NCBI GenBank assembly: GCA_964630905.1
Contig: CAZVWR010000005.1
Coordinates: 1-64,000, forward strand
Reading direction: 5' to 3'
From: JAGOEX01 sp964630905
GTDB lineage: Bacteria > UBP6 > UBA1177
DNA: 64,000 nucleotides
Part shown: one piece after another, positions 18,406-27,550 of the stretch
How positions within the stretch are numbered: position 1 is the stretch's first letter
Layout of the letters: each line of letters starts with the position of its first letter
The notes under the pieces: generated by a model
The model's database searches: none
The model's input: the letters and a program-made list of their open reading frames with translations, nothing else
Told to the model about the DNA's origin: nothing
Program-made: the position numbers and the translations under genes

Positions 18406-19547
18406 AGGAAAAATCACTGCTTCTGTTTGAAACAAAAGAGCTGACAGCTCAGAAATATACTGATTTTCTTAAGGAAACTGCTTGGGAGATATATCATAAG
18501 CAAAGTCTTGAAACATTTCTTGAAACACTTCAGAATGATACTTTTGATCTTATAATCGCAGAAGAATCGATGGTGCCGGAAGAAGTTGTGGCCCTTCTTG
18601 CTGAATCAAACACCCCGGTAATTCTTTCAACAAACTCCTCAAAAACAGGAAAATTGACTACAATATCAAGAGATTTTACCTCCGCAGACCTTGTTAATGC
18701 CATAGGCAAAGCAAGTTTTCTCAAGATCGTCAAACAGAAAGAAGGTGTTTCTTATGAAGTTCCGGAAAGTGATGATGAGGACGAACCTGTACTTCTTGAA
18801 CCTGTATTTGAGGAGAACTCTCTTGATGCAGTGATCCTCAAGCCTGAAAAAAACGACGTTAAAATAAAAAGTTCATGGGAAGTTTCAGAAAAAAAAGTGC
18901 CCGAAAACGAACCTGTTCTTGAGAAAAAACCTGAAGAAAGAAAAGATATTTTTGAAAGACTTGATGAGATAGATTCAATCCTTTCAAGCCTCAGCAAAGA
19001 CATTGAAACAGCGAAACCAGCTCCGAAACAATCTGCAAGAACCGGGTTTCAGTTTGGAGACACCGATGACGATGCCCAGCAGGAAAAAACTGTTTTTGCA
19101 ACTCAGCCAACCCCGAAAGATAACATTTCAAAACCAGTCGATAAAAACCCTAAGACCGCCGATTTTCTTTTCGATGACGATTATAAATATGATGCGAAAT
19201 CTGTTGAATCAGAGAAAAAACCGGTGGCTCAGAAACCTGAATTTGATAATAATATGGCTAATGATTTTGAAGCGATACTAAATGACAAACCGCTTAATGT
19301 CCCGAATGTCAAGGCTCAAGAATTTGAAATTGAAACCCATGATGAAAAGATCAGAGAACCGGAACCGTCGGAAACTGAAAATTCTTCGGATGTAAAAAAG
19401 GAAGTTCCGCGATCTGAGGATAAAACCCCGCTGAACGAAGATATTGTGAAAGATGCGGTAAGAAACTGGCTTGAAAAAAACGGCCGGCAGATAATTAAGG
19501 AGATCGTTCTTGAACAACTTTCAAAACTTTCGGGCAAAGATGGTTAA
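18402..19547 (+). CDS. Acidic protein with receiver-like N terminus and PopZ-like C terminus
   Basis: A 381-residue soluble protein of unknown function. Residues 1-110 look like a degenerate response-regulator fold: alternating strands and helices, but no clear phospho-acceptor Asp and no conserved Lys. The middle (about 115-340) is acidic, Pro-rich and probably disordered. The last 35 residues, with DAVRNWLEKNGRQI and KEIVLEQL, resemble the C-terminal helix of PopZ/DUF2497 polar organising proteins (pattern LxxWLxxNxxxIVxxLVxxEI). It overlaps rluD (ATGA) and the ruvX start. PopZ-like assembly is an inference from the C-terminal pattern only. Confidence 0.7.
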   Translation: MKEKSLLLFETKELTAQKYTDFLKETAWEIYHKQSLETFLETLQNDTFDLIIAEESMVPEEVVALLAESNTPVILSTNSSKTGKLTTISRDFTSADLVNAIGKASFLKIVKQKEGVSYEVPESDDEDEPVLLEPVFEENSLDAVILKPEKNDVKIKSSWEVSEKKVPENEPVLEKKPEERKDIFERLDEIDSILSSLSKDIETAKPAPKQSARTGFQFGDTDDDAQQEKTVFATQPTPKDNISKPVDKNPKTADFLFDDDYKYDAKSVESEKKPVAQKPEFDNNMANDFEAILNDKPLNVPNVKAQEFEIETHDEKIREPEPSETENSSDVKKEVPRSEDKTPLNEDIVKDAVRNWLEKNGRQIIKEIVLEQLSKLSGKDG

Positions 19548-20007
19548 AAGAATAGTTTCTCTTGATGTGGGAATCAAATATTTAGGAGTAGCTTCGACCG
19601 ACCCTCTCTGGAATTTCCCTGTAATATTAGGCACTTTGCAAAGAAAACAGTCCATCGCAGACGATCTTGCGAGATTGTCTGAAATGTTAAAAGAGATCGA
19701 GATCTGCGGATTTGTCATCGGCTTTCCCTTTACAATGGATGGAGAGGAAGGGTCTTTTTTCCCGATCGTCAAAGGATTTGAAAGAAGGTTGAAGGAGATT
19801 TATCCGGACATCCCCTTTTTCAGAGTTGATGAATCACTTTCTTCAAAAGAAGCAGTTGAAATTAAGCAGATAAAACCTGAAAATTACAGAAAAAACAAAA
19901 AACAGGGGAAAATTGATTCCACTGCCGCCGCCATAATACTCGAACGGTTCATGGGAACAAATGAGTTTGAACATCTTAAGGTTTCGGTTTTAAAAACAGG
20001 AGAATAA
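19540..20007 (+). CDS. ruvX: Putative Holliday junction resolvase RuvX (YqgF)
   Basis: An RNase H-fold YqgF/RuvX family nuclease of 155 residues. The N-terminal strand MVKRIVSLDVGIKYLGVAS carries the first catalytic Asp. Later family blocks include GFPFTMDGEEG, RVDESLSSKEA and KIDSTAAAIIL with the last Asp. ATG at 19540 lies inside the last codons of the preceding gene. A TTG at 19510, seven bases after AAGGAG, is an alternative start adding ten residues; the ATG fits the family start better. The role is pre-16S rRNA processing and/or recombination. Confidence 0.88.
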   Translation: MVKRIVSLDVGIKYLGVASTDPLWNFPVILGTLQRKQSIADDLARLSEMLKEIEICGFVIGFPFTMDGEEGSFFPIVKGFERRLKEIYPDIPFFRVDESLSSKEAVEIKQIKPENYRKNKKQGKIDSTAAAIILERFMGTNEFEHLKVSVLKTGE

Positions 20008-20009
20008 TT

Positions 20010-20240
20010 ATGAAAACAGGAATTCTTAAAATATCGGGCATATTCTGCGGAGGATGCACTTATGCGATTGAAAAAGCAGGCCGACGGCTTGAAGGCGTCC
20101 ACGAGGTAAGAGTGAATCCAGGAACCGGAGAGATCACAGTAAACTATGACGGCAGTGATGATGTGCTTGAAAAAATTGTAAAAATAATTGAAACTTTAGG
20201 CCACGAATCTGAAATAGCTGAACTTGACAAATCACATTAA
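20010..20240 (+). CDS. Heavy-metal-associated (HMA) domain protein
   Basis: A 76-residue single-domain ferredoxin-like HMA protein. The metal-binding pair is C13-x-x-C16 in FCGGCTYAIEKA, followed by the family pattern of GVHEVRVNPGTGEITVNYD. Small copies such as this act as copper or zinc chaperones. No metal-transporting ATPase is nearby, so the partner is unknown. It starts two bases after the ruvX stop and ends by overlapping the convergent ABC-F gene by 4 nt. Confidence 0.9.
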   Translation: MKTGILKISGIFCGGCTYAIEKAGRRLEGVHEVRVNPGTGEITVNYDGSDDVLEKIVKIIETLGHESEIAELDKSH

Positions 20241-21829
20241 ACACGACCACCCTTTTCGATATACATATCAAACGGTATTTTGGCATCCGTGAAACCTTCT
20301 TCGTTGAAAACCATTACCCTGTTTGCAAGAGTTTCGATGAACTGATGGTCCTGTGAAACAAACAGGATCGTTCCTGGAAAGTTGACAAGCCCTTTATTCA
20401 CAGCGGTGATCGATTCAAGGTCAAGGTGATTGGTAGGCTCATCAAGTATCAGCACATTTGCAGTTGAAAGCATCATTTTGGAAAGAACACATCGCATTTT
20501 TTCTCCACCTGAGAGAACTGAACAGCTTTTCAGTGCATCATCACCTTTAAAAAGCATTCTGCCGAGGAAACTCCTTATAAAATTTTCACTTTTCTCCTCG
20601 GAATACTGCCTGAGCCAGTCAATAAGATCAAGGTCGGAATTTAAAAAATAACTTGAGATGTCTTTCGGCATGTATGCAAAAGAGACCGTAGGCCCCCACC
20701 TGTAATCACCTTCATCAGGTTTCAATTCACCTGCAAGTATCTTAAAAAGCACAGTTTTTGCCATATCATCAGAGCCGACGAGAGCAACTTTGTCATTTTT
20801 TTCAAGTCTGAAACTGATGTTCTTGAAATATGTTACACCGTCAATAGTTTTTGACAGATTCTCGACCGTCAGAAGCTCTTTCCCGATCTCTCTTGCGGGC
20901 TTAAAATCGACATATGGAAATCTTCTGGAACTCACCTGCATGTCTTCAAGTGTCAACTTTTCAAGCTCTTTTTTTCTTGATGTCGCCTGCTTTGCTTTTG
21001 AAGCATTTGAACTGAATCTCTCAATAAACTGCTTAAGTTCCGCTCTTTTATCTTCTATCTTCCTGTTCTGTTCTTTTATCATTTTCTGCATGAGCTGGTT
21101 GGATTCATACCAGAAATCGTAGTTCCCGACATACATTTTGATCTTTTTGAAATCAATATCTGCAATGTGAGTGCATACTTTGTTCAGAAAATGTCTGTCA
21201 TGCGAAACAACTATCACTGTGTTTTCAAAATTTATGAGAAAATTCTCAAGCCACATAATTGACCTGATATCAAGGTAGTTTGTCGGCTCGTCAAGAAGAA
21301 GTATCCCCGGTTTGCCAAAAAGCGCTCTGGCAAGAAGGACTCTCACTTTTTCTCCACCGTCGAGAACTTTCATATTTTTTTTGTGATAATCTTCGGTTAT
21401 TCCAAGTCCTGCAAGAATGGTAGCGGCATCAGATTCAGCCTCCCATCCCCCAAGTGCTGAAAATTTTTCCTCAAGTTCAGAAGCAAGCAGACCGTCAGCT
21501 TCAGAAAAATCCTCTTTTTCATATATTGCATCTTTTTCAAGCATCGTTTTCCACAAAATTTCGTGACCTCTGATAACCGTTTCAAGAACCTCAAAGTCGT
21601 CAAAAGCAAAATGATCCTGACTTAAAACAGCAATTCTGCAACCTTTCTGAACAACAACTTCGCCACTCGTCGGCTCCATTGCACCTTCCAGTATTTTCAG
21701 AAATGTTGACTTGCCTGAACCGTTCGCACCGATGACACCGTAACAATTCCCCGGAGTGAACTTTACATTTACATCATCAAAAAGCTTACTCCCGCCGAAA
21801 GCAAGACTGAGCTTGTTAGTGCTTATCAT
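20237..21829 (-). CDS. ABC-F family ribosome-associated ATPase (YbiT/YkpA-like)
   Basis: A 530-residue soluble protein with two ABC ATPase domains and no membrane segment. NBD1 has Walker A GANGSGKST (about 34-42), a modified signature LDGGEKV and Walker B ILLLDEPTNYLD. The interdomain linker is Lys/Glu-rich. NBD2 has a divergent P-loop GSDDMAKT, a canonical LSGGEK signature and VLILDEPTNHLD. Length and layout fit the YbiT/YkpA branch, whose members act on the ribosomal E-site. The altered second P-loop may be a branch trait. The upstream site is GGAAG. Confidence 0.92.
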   Translation of the reverse strand: MISTNKLSLAFGGSKLFDDVNVKFTPGNCYGVIGANGSGKSTFLKILEGAMEPTSGEVVVQKGCRIAVLSQDHFAFDDFEVLETVIRGHEILWKTMLEKDAIYEKEDFSEADGLLASELEEKFSALGGWEAESDAATILAGLGITEDYHKKNMKVLDGGEKVRVLLARALFGKPGILLLDEPTNYLDIRSIMWLENFLINFENTVIVVSHDRHFLNKVCTHIADIDFKKIKMYVGNYDFWYESNQLMQKMIKEQNRKIEDKRAELKQFIERFSSNASKAKQATSRKKELEKLTLEDMQVSSRRFPYVDFKPAREIGKELLTVENLSKTIDGVTYFKNISFRLEKNDKVALVGSDDMAKTVLFKILAGELKPDEGDYRWGPTVSFAYMPKDISSYFLNSDLDLIDWLRQYSEEKSENFIRSFLGRMLFKGDDALKSCSVLSGGEKMRCVLSKMMLSTANVLILDEPTNHLDLESITAVNKGLVNFPGTILFVSQDHQFIETLANRVMVFNEEGFTDAKIPFDMYIEKGGRV

Positions 21830-21856
21830 ATAAATCTTCCGTATTGATCCATGGTC

Positions 21857-23269
21857 TTACCTGCATTTTGACTTTTCTTTTTCGTACTGTTCTTTTTTCT
21901 TATCAAGCAGTGTCTGCCTTTTTTCGCGATTCTTTTCTCTTTTCTCTATCAACTGAGTTCTTCTGGACTCGAGATCGTTCTTTTTCTTCTCCTCTTTCTG
22001 TTTCATCATCAGCAACTGTCCGTCATAACGGGAACTTATCCCCTCTCTTTGAGCTCTGTATATTTCCTCATTGTTTGCACGTCTTTCCTGAATTGACCTT
22101 TCAAATGCATCTCTGTCTTTTCTTACCTTTCCGCGGTCTTCAGCGATCTTATCATTGACTTTTATCATTTCTCTTTCAATAGCTGATCTTTTTTTGAGAA
22201 GTGCATCCAGCGGCTTGGTGAACTTAAGATCGAGCAATGACTTATATCTTGCATCCATACTCTTTCTTTCCCTGTCCCATGTTTCTTCAGCCCGCTTTCT
22301 CTGATTTCTTCTCATTTCAATTTTGTTATCCCTGATCTTTGCGGCTGAACTTATCTGAGCATCATTCTGCTTTTTGAAATCGTGTTTTTCCATTCTGAAT
22401 TTATCAAGCTCAAATTCCTTCTGTTTCTTCTCTTCAAGTTTATTTTTACGGTACTCACCGAGCTCTTTATTCATTTCCTCAGATCTTTTGGCAAGTTCCA
22501 TATCAAGTTCCATGCTCTTTGCTTCAAGCTCCTCATCTTTGAACTTTTTGGCAAGCTCCTCTCTTCTTTTTTCAATATCGGCCTGGAAATCACCAAGTTT
22601 GTTTGCCATCGCGACTGAATAATTCTCTATTTCCTTATCAACTGCTTCAACAATTGCGATCTTTTCAACTTCCTTTTTCTCCCAAACTTCAAGCTTTGCG
22701 TTAAATCCATCGAATTTTGCCTGATATTCAGCGCTTACCTCTACATAATATTTTCTGTCCTCATCTTCATTTGCCATTTTGATCTTGTCGATCTCAGCTG
22801 ACTTTGCATGCTGTTCTTTGAGATAATTTGCGTCTATCTCTTCCTTGACCTTGTCAAGATCTTTGTTCTTCTTATCTATTTCTTCAATATCTTTCGTCAT
22901 TTTTGCGATCTTTGCCGTCCCGTCTGCAATATTCTTTTCGAATTTGCTCACGAATGTTTTTTCTGCCGCATCAATGCTTTTTATTTCCTCTTCATACTGG
23001 ACCTTCGCTTTTTCAAGCTCTCTTTCCTTTTCAGAATTCATCATGTTGTCAAGCTTTCTCATGTCTGCATCGACATTTTTCTCAAGATGCGTAATGGTTT
23101 TTTCCAGCTCAGTTATATCTTTTTCCAACTGAGCGTCATCTTTTTTCCACATCTCTTTCATTTCAGTGATCATTTTCTTGAAACTTGCATCAACATCCGC
23201 ACAGCTTCTTGCTTCGACAACAGATGGAACGGATACAAAAACAGTGATAAGCAACAAAATCTTTAACAT
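21857..23269 (-). CDS. Exported coiled-coil protein of unknown function
   Basis: A 470-residue protein with an N-terminal signal peptide (MLKILLLITVFVSVPSVVEA). Nearly all the rest is Lys/Glu/Asp/Arg-rich heptad-like sequence predicting long coiled coils. The frame is open for 29 more codons upstream, but the ATG at 23269 has GGAGG at ideal spacing and starts the signal peptide. No family was recognised. A structural role in the periplasm is possible. It lies 27 nt upstream of the ABC-F gene. Confidence 0.75.
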   Translation of the reverse strand: MLKILLLITVFVSVPSVVEARSCADVDASFKKMITEMKEMWKKDDAQLEKDITELEKTITHLEKNVDADMRKLDNMMNSEKERELEKAKVQYEEEIKSIDAAEKTFVSKFEKNIADGTAKIAKMTKDIEEIDKKNKDLDKVKEEIDANYLKEQHAKSAEIDKIKMANEDEDRKYYVEVSAEYQAKFDGFNAKLEVWEKKEVEKIAIVEAVDKEIENYSVAMANKLGDFQADIEKRREELAKKFKDEELEAKSMELDMELAKRSEEMNKELGEYRKNKLEEKKQKEFELDKFRMEKHDFKKQNDAQISSAAKIRDNKIEMRRNQRKRAEETWDRERKSMDARYKSLLDLKFTKPLDALLKKRSAIEREMIKVNDKIAEDRGKVRKDRDAFERSIQERRANNEEIYRAQREGISSRYDGQLLMMKQKEEKKKNDLESRRTQLIEKREKNREKRQTLLDKKKEQYEKEKSKCR

Positions 23270-23414
23270 TTTTCCTCCAGTTTCAAAAACACCAACACAA
23301 TATCTATATTCAAATTTAAAAAGTTTTCCATTTCTTTGTAATACAAGATAATGCAATAATTAAATTAAGCTTTAATGAAGAGAACTGTGATCGCTTAAAA
23401 CAACAGCAATGGTT

Positions 23415-24899
23415 CTAATCAGGTATCGGAACTGAGAATTTTGATCCCCAGAATATGCAGTCAAGGTCGGTTATGAAAGTTGTCCCTTCTTTTGCTCTTT
23501 CGGTGGAGAATTCGCCACCTCCTCTGCCTGAGAAGGTTGCTATGACTTTTTTGTCTGAAAGCCGTACTATGTGCCCTTCAAACCACGGGATCTGGATCAT
23601 TATCACATAATTCTTAACGATGTCGGTGGCATCTGAAAGCATCGGAACCTGTCCTTCACCGATCGTGATATTGGCGACAACTTTATATTTATCGTTCTTT
23701 CCGACAACAACGGAATCTCTCGGAACGCACTGACGGGCTACGGGATCAAAAGACCAGTTGTCGTGCTTCCATCCAAGCTGACCCATATCGGCTCTGAAAT
23801 TAACGAGTTTGTATTCCCCTTCATCAATGAATCCAAGGTCAAGATAATCAAGCCGCGTCGAATTAAAGTGATATGTCTGCCATCCGAACATCACTTTAGA
23901 TTTTGCGTCAGACACAGTTCCGAAATCCCATCCGCCCTGATTGAAAGCCCATCTGCCCCAGCTGTTCTCACGGTATCCGTGAGCATCAATGTCATAAACT
24001 TTTTCGTCCCGAAGATCCTTTATCCAGCCCGTGATCTTTGTTCTGGGCCAGAACATGTGGACATTCCATTCCTGAGCAACAGGTATGCCGAAAACCTTGG
24101 TATCTATTTTATTATCAGTCACTTGAACGAATGTATCACTGCCTGTTGTAAGTTCAGTCCAGTCCTGTCTGACGGTAAGCTCCCACTCGAAATTTCCGGT
24201 TTTACCTTCAAGAAGCATCGTGTTGTCAACATGGTTGGGGGTCATTTTTCCCCAGTAACCTTTATCCTTGTTTTCAACCCAGAGCGACCTTTCTTCGCCT
24301 GAAATTGTTGTCGTGTGACCATTATCGGGATCAAAATTCTCATAATCGGCAACAGGAGCAAGAGTTTTGTCAAACTGTCCGGCAATTGCGACATTTCCGC
24401 CACCCGGAACAAGTTTTCCGAAAAGATTTCCTGCAATTTTCTTGTTCCTCGGATTTGAGACAAGATAACCGACAGAACCGCTGAAGGAATCATCTTCATT
24501 GTGGATCATGAAGTAATCCCACTCAAACGATAACGCATCAAAACTGGGGTCGATGTAGTATGTGTCTTTCATTATCTCCCAGCCGTAAGTGCCTGAATAA
24601 GCATCCGGTTCATTCATCTCAAGATCAGGATATTCGATGTCTGGAATTTCATCAGGTTCTTCTGTTGCATCATCTTTTTCTTCATCAGGAATTATCTGAT
24701 CTTCATCAGCCGTTTCATCCGACTCTGTTAAAACTTCGTCGGACAAGTCGTCATAGGTTTCATCATCAACTTTGTTTTCATCATCTTTAACGACATTTGA
24801 ATCGGTGTCGTTTTCAGGCGCCTTTTTCGTTTCATTTCCGCATGATACGACATGCAGAGCAAAGAGAGAAAAAAGTACCGTAAAAAATATTCTTTTCAT
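23415..24899 (-). CDS. Lipoprotein with acidic linker and lipocalin-like (AttH/CrtC-type) domain
   Basis: A 494-residue lipoprotein. Its signal peptide ends at C20 (LHVVSC). An Asp/Glu/Thr-rich linker runs to about residue 105, then a beta-rich domain fills the rest. Block HGYRENSWGRWAFNQGGW resembles the conserved Gly-Tyr-x-x-x-x-Trp-Gly motif of the AttH/hydroxyneurosporene-synthase lipocalin-like family. The match rests on that one motif, so activity is not assigned. The start at 24899 has GGAGG upstream; the longer frame to 24965 starts within the promoter. It has its own promoter at 24934-24962. Confidence 0.75.
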   Translation of the reverse strand: MKRIFFTVLFSLFALHVVSCGNETKKAPENDTDSNVVKDDENKVDDETYDDLSDEVLTESDETADEDQIIPDEEKDDATEEPDEIPDIEYPDLEMNEPDAYSGTYGWEIMKDTYYIDPSFDALSFEWDYFMIHNEDDSFSGSVGYLVSNPRNKKIAGNLFGKLVPGGGNVAIAGQFDKTLAPVADYENFDPDNGHTTTISGEERSLWVENKDKGYWGKMTPNHVDNTMLLEGKTGNFEWELTVRQDWTELTTGSDTFVQVTDNKIDTKVFGIPVAQEWNVHMFWPRTKITGWIKDLRDEKVYDIDAHGYRENSWGRWAFNQGGWDFGTVSDAKSKVMFGWQTYHFNSTRLDYLDLGFIDEGEYKLVNFRADMGQLGWKHDNWSFDPVARQCVPRDSVVVGKNDKYKVVANITIGEGQVPMLSDATDIVKNYVIMIQIPWFEGHIVRLSDKKVIATFSGRGGGEFSTERAKEGTTFITDLDCIFWGSKFSVPIPD

Positions 24900-24933
24900 G
24901 ACTTCCTCCAAAATAAGCAGTTTTTTCAAGGAG

Positions 24934-24962
24934 ATGCTACTTATCGCAATAAAAAATGTCAA
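24934..24962 (-). promoter_or_regulatory. Sigma-70-type promoter of the lipocalin-like lipoprotein gene
   Basis: On the minus strand TTGACA (24962-24957) and TAGCAT (24939-24934) are separated by 17 bp, 35 bp upstream of the ATG at 24899. The -35 is a perfect consensus. It lies in the 83-bp spacer after the mscS-type gene, so the lipoprotein gene is probably transcribed independently. Confidence 0.6.
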
Positions 24963-24982
24963 CATAAAAACAATTTGTATTT

Positions 24983-26278
24983 TTAAATTGCCGCAGTGTT
25001 TTCCGACTTGATATGAACATCTCTTTGCGGGAAAGGTATCTCGATATTATTTTCTTTGAAAATGTCCCATACTTTGAAATATATTTCGCTTTTCAAGTTC
25101 ATCATTCCGTTCTCAGGGTCTCTAATCCAGCAGTAAAGAACAAAATCAACTGAGCTTTCTCCAAACCCTTTAAGATGACATGCAGGCGGAGGATCTTTCA
25201 GCACCCGCAGTGTTTCTCCGGCCGCTTTCAAAATAAGATCTCTGACAAAGTGAGGATCCGCATTATAAGAAACACCGATTTGAAGTGAGATCAGAATATT
25301 TCGATTGGAATGGGTCCAGTTTATCACCCTCCCTGTCACAATATCTTCATTAGGGATCAGATATTCAGTTCCGTCCCAGGCGGCAACGGAAATATACCTT
25401 CCCCCCATGTTCTTTACTGTACCGAACTTTTCATCAAGCTGAATAATATCACCCGGTTTTATCGAATTATCAAGAAGCAGAATGAACCCGCTTATGAGAT
25501 TTGAGAAAATTTTCTGCAAACCGAAACCGATGCCGACACCGACCGCTCCTGAAAAAACCGCAAAAGCTGTAAGATTAACGCCCAGAACACTGAGTCCGAA
25601 AAGAGTTGCGGCAAGATATGCAACGATATTAAACACTTTCCTTATCAGAACTTTTAAAGAAGGGGTGAGCTGCGTTGAATTCACGAGCTTTTTTGAAACA
25701 CCGCTTGAGGCAAGCCCTGCTCCCCAGATCAGAAGTCCGAAGATAAACAGTCCTTTTATAATAAAATATATTGAAACTTTTACTTCACCCATTTCCATGG
25801 AATAAGAATCCAGATATTTTTGTACATCGCTGTAAACATTAAATGTTTTAAGAGCCACAACTGATGAAACGGTGTATGAAATAAATTTTGACAGAAGTCT
25901 GTTTCTGATAACATGGGAAACAAGGTGGATTATCAGTATCGCAACAAAAAGGACCGCAACTGTTTTTATAAAATATGTCGTATAACCAGAAACATCCGCA
26001 ACACCATTCACTATGAACAGAAGCATCGGGAAAAATATCCCCGAAAGATGTTCCACAACCATATCCACAGGCGTTTCAAAAAGGGGCATTTTTTCTTTGA
26101 TCTTTTCAATTCCTTTTTTAAGCGTTTTCTGCAGGATCACAGCAGTGATCTTTGAAACTATGAATGCTGCAATGATAATGCCGAGCTCGATCAGCGTCTG
26201 CATGTTGAAAATATTTTCAACTATCCACTCTTTTACAGCATTAAAAGTTTCCATCCACTTTCCGGTATTGATATCCAT
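24983..26278 (-). CDS. MscS-family mechanosensitive ion channel
   Basis: A 431-residue inner-membrane protein with about five hydrophobic segments before the MscS core. The pore helix region reads SGAVGVGIGFGLQKIFSN, followed by the beta domain GFILLLDNSIKPGDIIQL and the C-terminal alpha/beta domain. Such channels release solutes upon hypo-osmotic shock. The protein is longer at the N terminus than E. coli MscS (286 residues). It follows the Sel1 protein gene by 10 nt and has AGAGAGG before its ATG. Confidence 0.92.
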   Translation of the reverse strand: MDINTGKWMETFNAVKEWIVENIFNMQTLIELGIIIAAFIVSKITAVILQKTLKKGIEKIKEKMPLFETPVDMVVEHLSGIFFPMLLFIVNGVADVSGYTTYFIKTVAVLFVAILIIHLVSHVIRNRLLSKFISYTVSSVVALKTFNVYSDVQKYLDSYSMEMGEVKVSIYFIIKGLFIFGLLIWGAGLASSGVSKKLVNSTQLTPSLKVLIRKVFNIVAYLAATLFGLSVLGVNLTAFAVFSGAVGVGIGFGLQKIFSNLISGFILLLDNSIKPGDIIQLDEKFGTVKNMGGRYISVAAWDGTEYLIPNEDIVTGRVINWTHSNRNILISLQIGVSYNADPHFVRDLILKAAGETLRVLKDPPPACHLKGFGESSVDFVLYCWIRDPENGMMNLKSEIYFKVWDIFKENNIEIPFPQRDVHIKSENTAAI

Positions 26279-26288
26279 AAAAACCTCT

Positions 26289-26726
26289 CTACTTACGCTT
26301 TACGATCTCACAGGCATCAGCATCACCCAGATCACAGGCTCTGCTGAAATAAAGCTTTGCTTTTCTGTTAATTTTTCCATTTTCCGCATCGCTCTGCCAG
26401 AACTTTCCAAGCTGATAACACCCGACAGCGCTTCTCATGTCACATGCTTTAAGGAGATATTTTGCCGCTTTTTCACGGTTGACCTCAACAATCTTCCCGT
26501 CAAGATAGTAAAGTCCTGTTTTAAGGCATGATTCTGTGTCTTTTTTTTTGTCACAGTCATTTTTAGTCCTCAGAGCTGTGTCGGTTTCATAGAACTCGTT
26601 CTTCTCATCTTCTTTATCAAGCTCTTTTTCATGCCCTGAAATGAATATGCTAATCCCCATCAGGAACAATGCGGTAAGAACTATCATTGAAAGGATCATT
26701 ATTGTTTTTTTTAGTTTTTCGTCCAT
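26289..26726 (-). CDS. Membrane-anchored Sel1-like repeat protein
   Basis: A 145-residue protein with an N-terminal membrane helix (TIMILSMIVLTALFLMGISI) and two or three Sel1-like repeats, recognised by the pattern AAKYLLKACDMRSAVGCYQ and FSRACDLGDADAC. Sel1 repeats are TPR-like scaffolds for protein contacts. The ATG at 26726 has GGAGGTG at good spacing, so the four extra upstream codons were dropped. It is probably cotranscribed with the MscS channel gene. Confidence 0.82.
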   Translation of the reverse strand: MDEKLKKTIMILSMIVLTALFLMGISIFISGHEKELDKEDEKNEFYETDTALRTKNDCDKKKDTESCLKTGLYYLDGKIVEVNREKAAKYLLKACDMRSAVGCYQLGKFWQSDAENGKINRKAKLYFSRACDLGDADACEIVKRK

Positions 26727-26783
26727 TTTCACCTCCATTTAGCAATGAAGCATATATGTTTTTGCAATTTTTTTCAATTTGTT

Positions 26784-26811
26784 TTGCACCTTCCTGTAAA
26801 TATGGTATCAT
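26784..26811 (+). promoter_or_regulatory. Possible promoter of lipoprotein gene at 26836
   Basis: TTGCAC at 26784-26789 and TATCAT at 26806-26811 are spaced by 16 bp, ending 24 bp before the ATG. Both hexamers are one or two bases off consensus, so this is a modest candidate. Confidence 0.35.
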
Positions 26812-26835
26812 TCTGCGGAATTTTTGAGGTTTATT

Positions 26836-27405
26836 ATGAATTTTAATCTTTTCTTTGCTTTTTTATTTACGCTTCTTTTTCTTGCCGGATGTTCTCCTGA
26901 AGACGGTTTCTGTGATGACACAAGATATTCGGGAGGAGATGATTTCAACTGCTCTCAGATGGACGATCACTTTTCAAGTTCAGGCAAATCCGTCCTCGAA
27001 CTGTTCACATCAAGAAAAGCCGTCTTTTCGGCAACTTACCTTTTAGGCAAAAGTGATGTTGCAAATTCAGAAAGTGCGATCATTCAAAAACCTGACTACA
27101 TGCCTGAAAGGATCGAACCGGTCAGAATGTCAGAATGTAAAATAGCTCCGGCTGTCAGCGGAATTGACTGTAACCAGTGGTATTCATTTGAATTTACGAC
27201 TCCTGAAGACTGGACGATAGAATTTTCAAGCAGGTATGGAGATAAATTTTCCGGATCACTTTCACTTCGATACTGTACTTTTAAAACGGGTGAACTGACA
27301 TTTTCCGGTCATACAGACGAAAACTCAATAGAACTTTATGACACTGCTGTCATCGACGGAGCATCATACAACATTTCACATAAATATATACTGATCGACA
27401 AATAA
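26836..27405 (+). CDS. Lipoprotein of unknown function
   Basis: A 189-residue lipoprotein with lipid Cys at residue 19 (LLFLAGC). The mature part contains six further Cys and appears beta-rich. No family was recognised. ATG at 26836 was preferred over the codon 12 nt earlier because GAGG precedes it at good spacing and the signal peptide starts there. It stands alone between two leftward genes. Confidence 0.75.
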   Translation: MNFNLFFAFLFTLLFLAGCSPEDGFCDDTRYSGGDDFNCSQMDDHFSSSGKSVLELFTSRKAVFSATYLLGKSDVANSESAIIQKPDYMPERIEPVRMSECKIAPAVSGIDCNQWYSFEFTTPEDWTIEFSSRYGDKFSGSLSLRYCTFKTGELTFSGHTDENSIELYDTAVIDGASYNISHKYILIDK

Positions 27406-27408
27406 AAT

Positions 27409-27474
27409 CTATAAACCGAAAGCAAAATATATCAGGATCATGCCTGTACCGAGTGCAGCATAAGCCCATCTCAT
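27409..27474 (-). CDS. Putative 21-residue single-pass membrane peptide
   Basis: A tiny gene read directly from the sequence. ATG at 27474-27472 is preceded by GGGAGG eight to nine bases upstream, one of the strongest ribosome-binding sites in the window. TAG is at 27411-27409. The product starts MRWAYAALGTG and continues MILIYFAFGL; it is one hydrophobic helix and little else. It lies 76 nt downstream of the hybrid kinase gene and ends three bases from the convergent lipoprotein gene. Tiny peptides of this kind often stabilise membrane complexes, but no partner is known. Confidence 0.5.
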   Translation of the reverse strand: MRWAYAALGTGMILIYFAFGL

Positions 27475-27550
27475 TGTTCAGAACCTCCCTTGCAATCCAG
27501 TATTTTGACTCATAAACCTGATGTTTTGTATCACATGGCCTTTGTTTTTA

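Noticed and set aside
19510..19539. TTG start for ruvX seven bases after AAGGAG
   Set aside because: Possible, but the family normally starts at the strand beginning MxxRIxxLDVG, which matches the ATG at 19540; the purine run is also coding sequence of the preceding gene.
22374..23266. Phe/Ser-rich plus-strand frames opposite the coiled-coil gene
   Set aside because: Shadows of a Lys/Glu-rich gene on the other strand, with no start signals.
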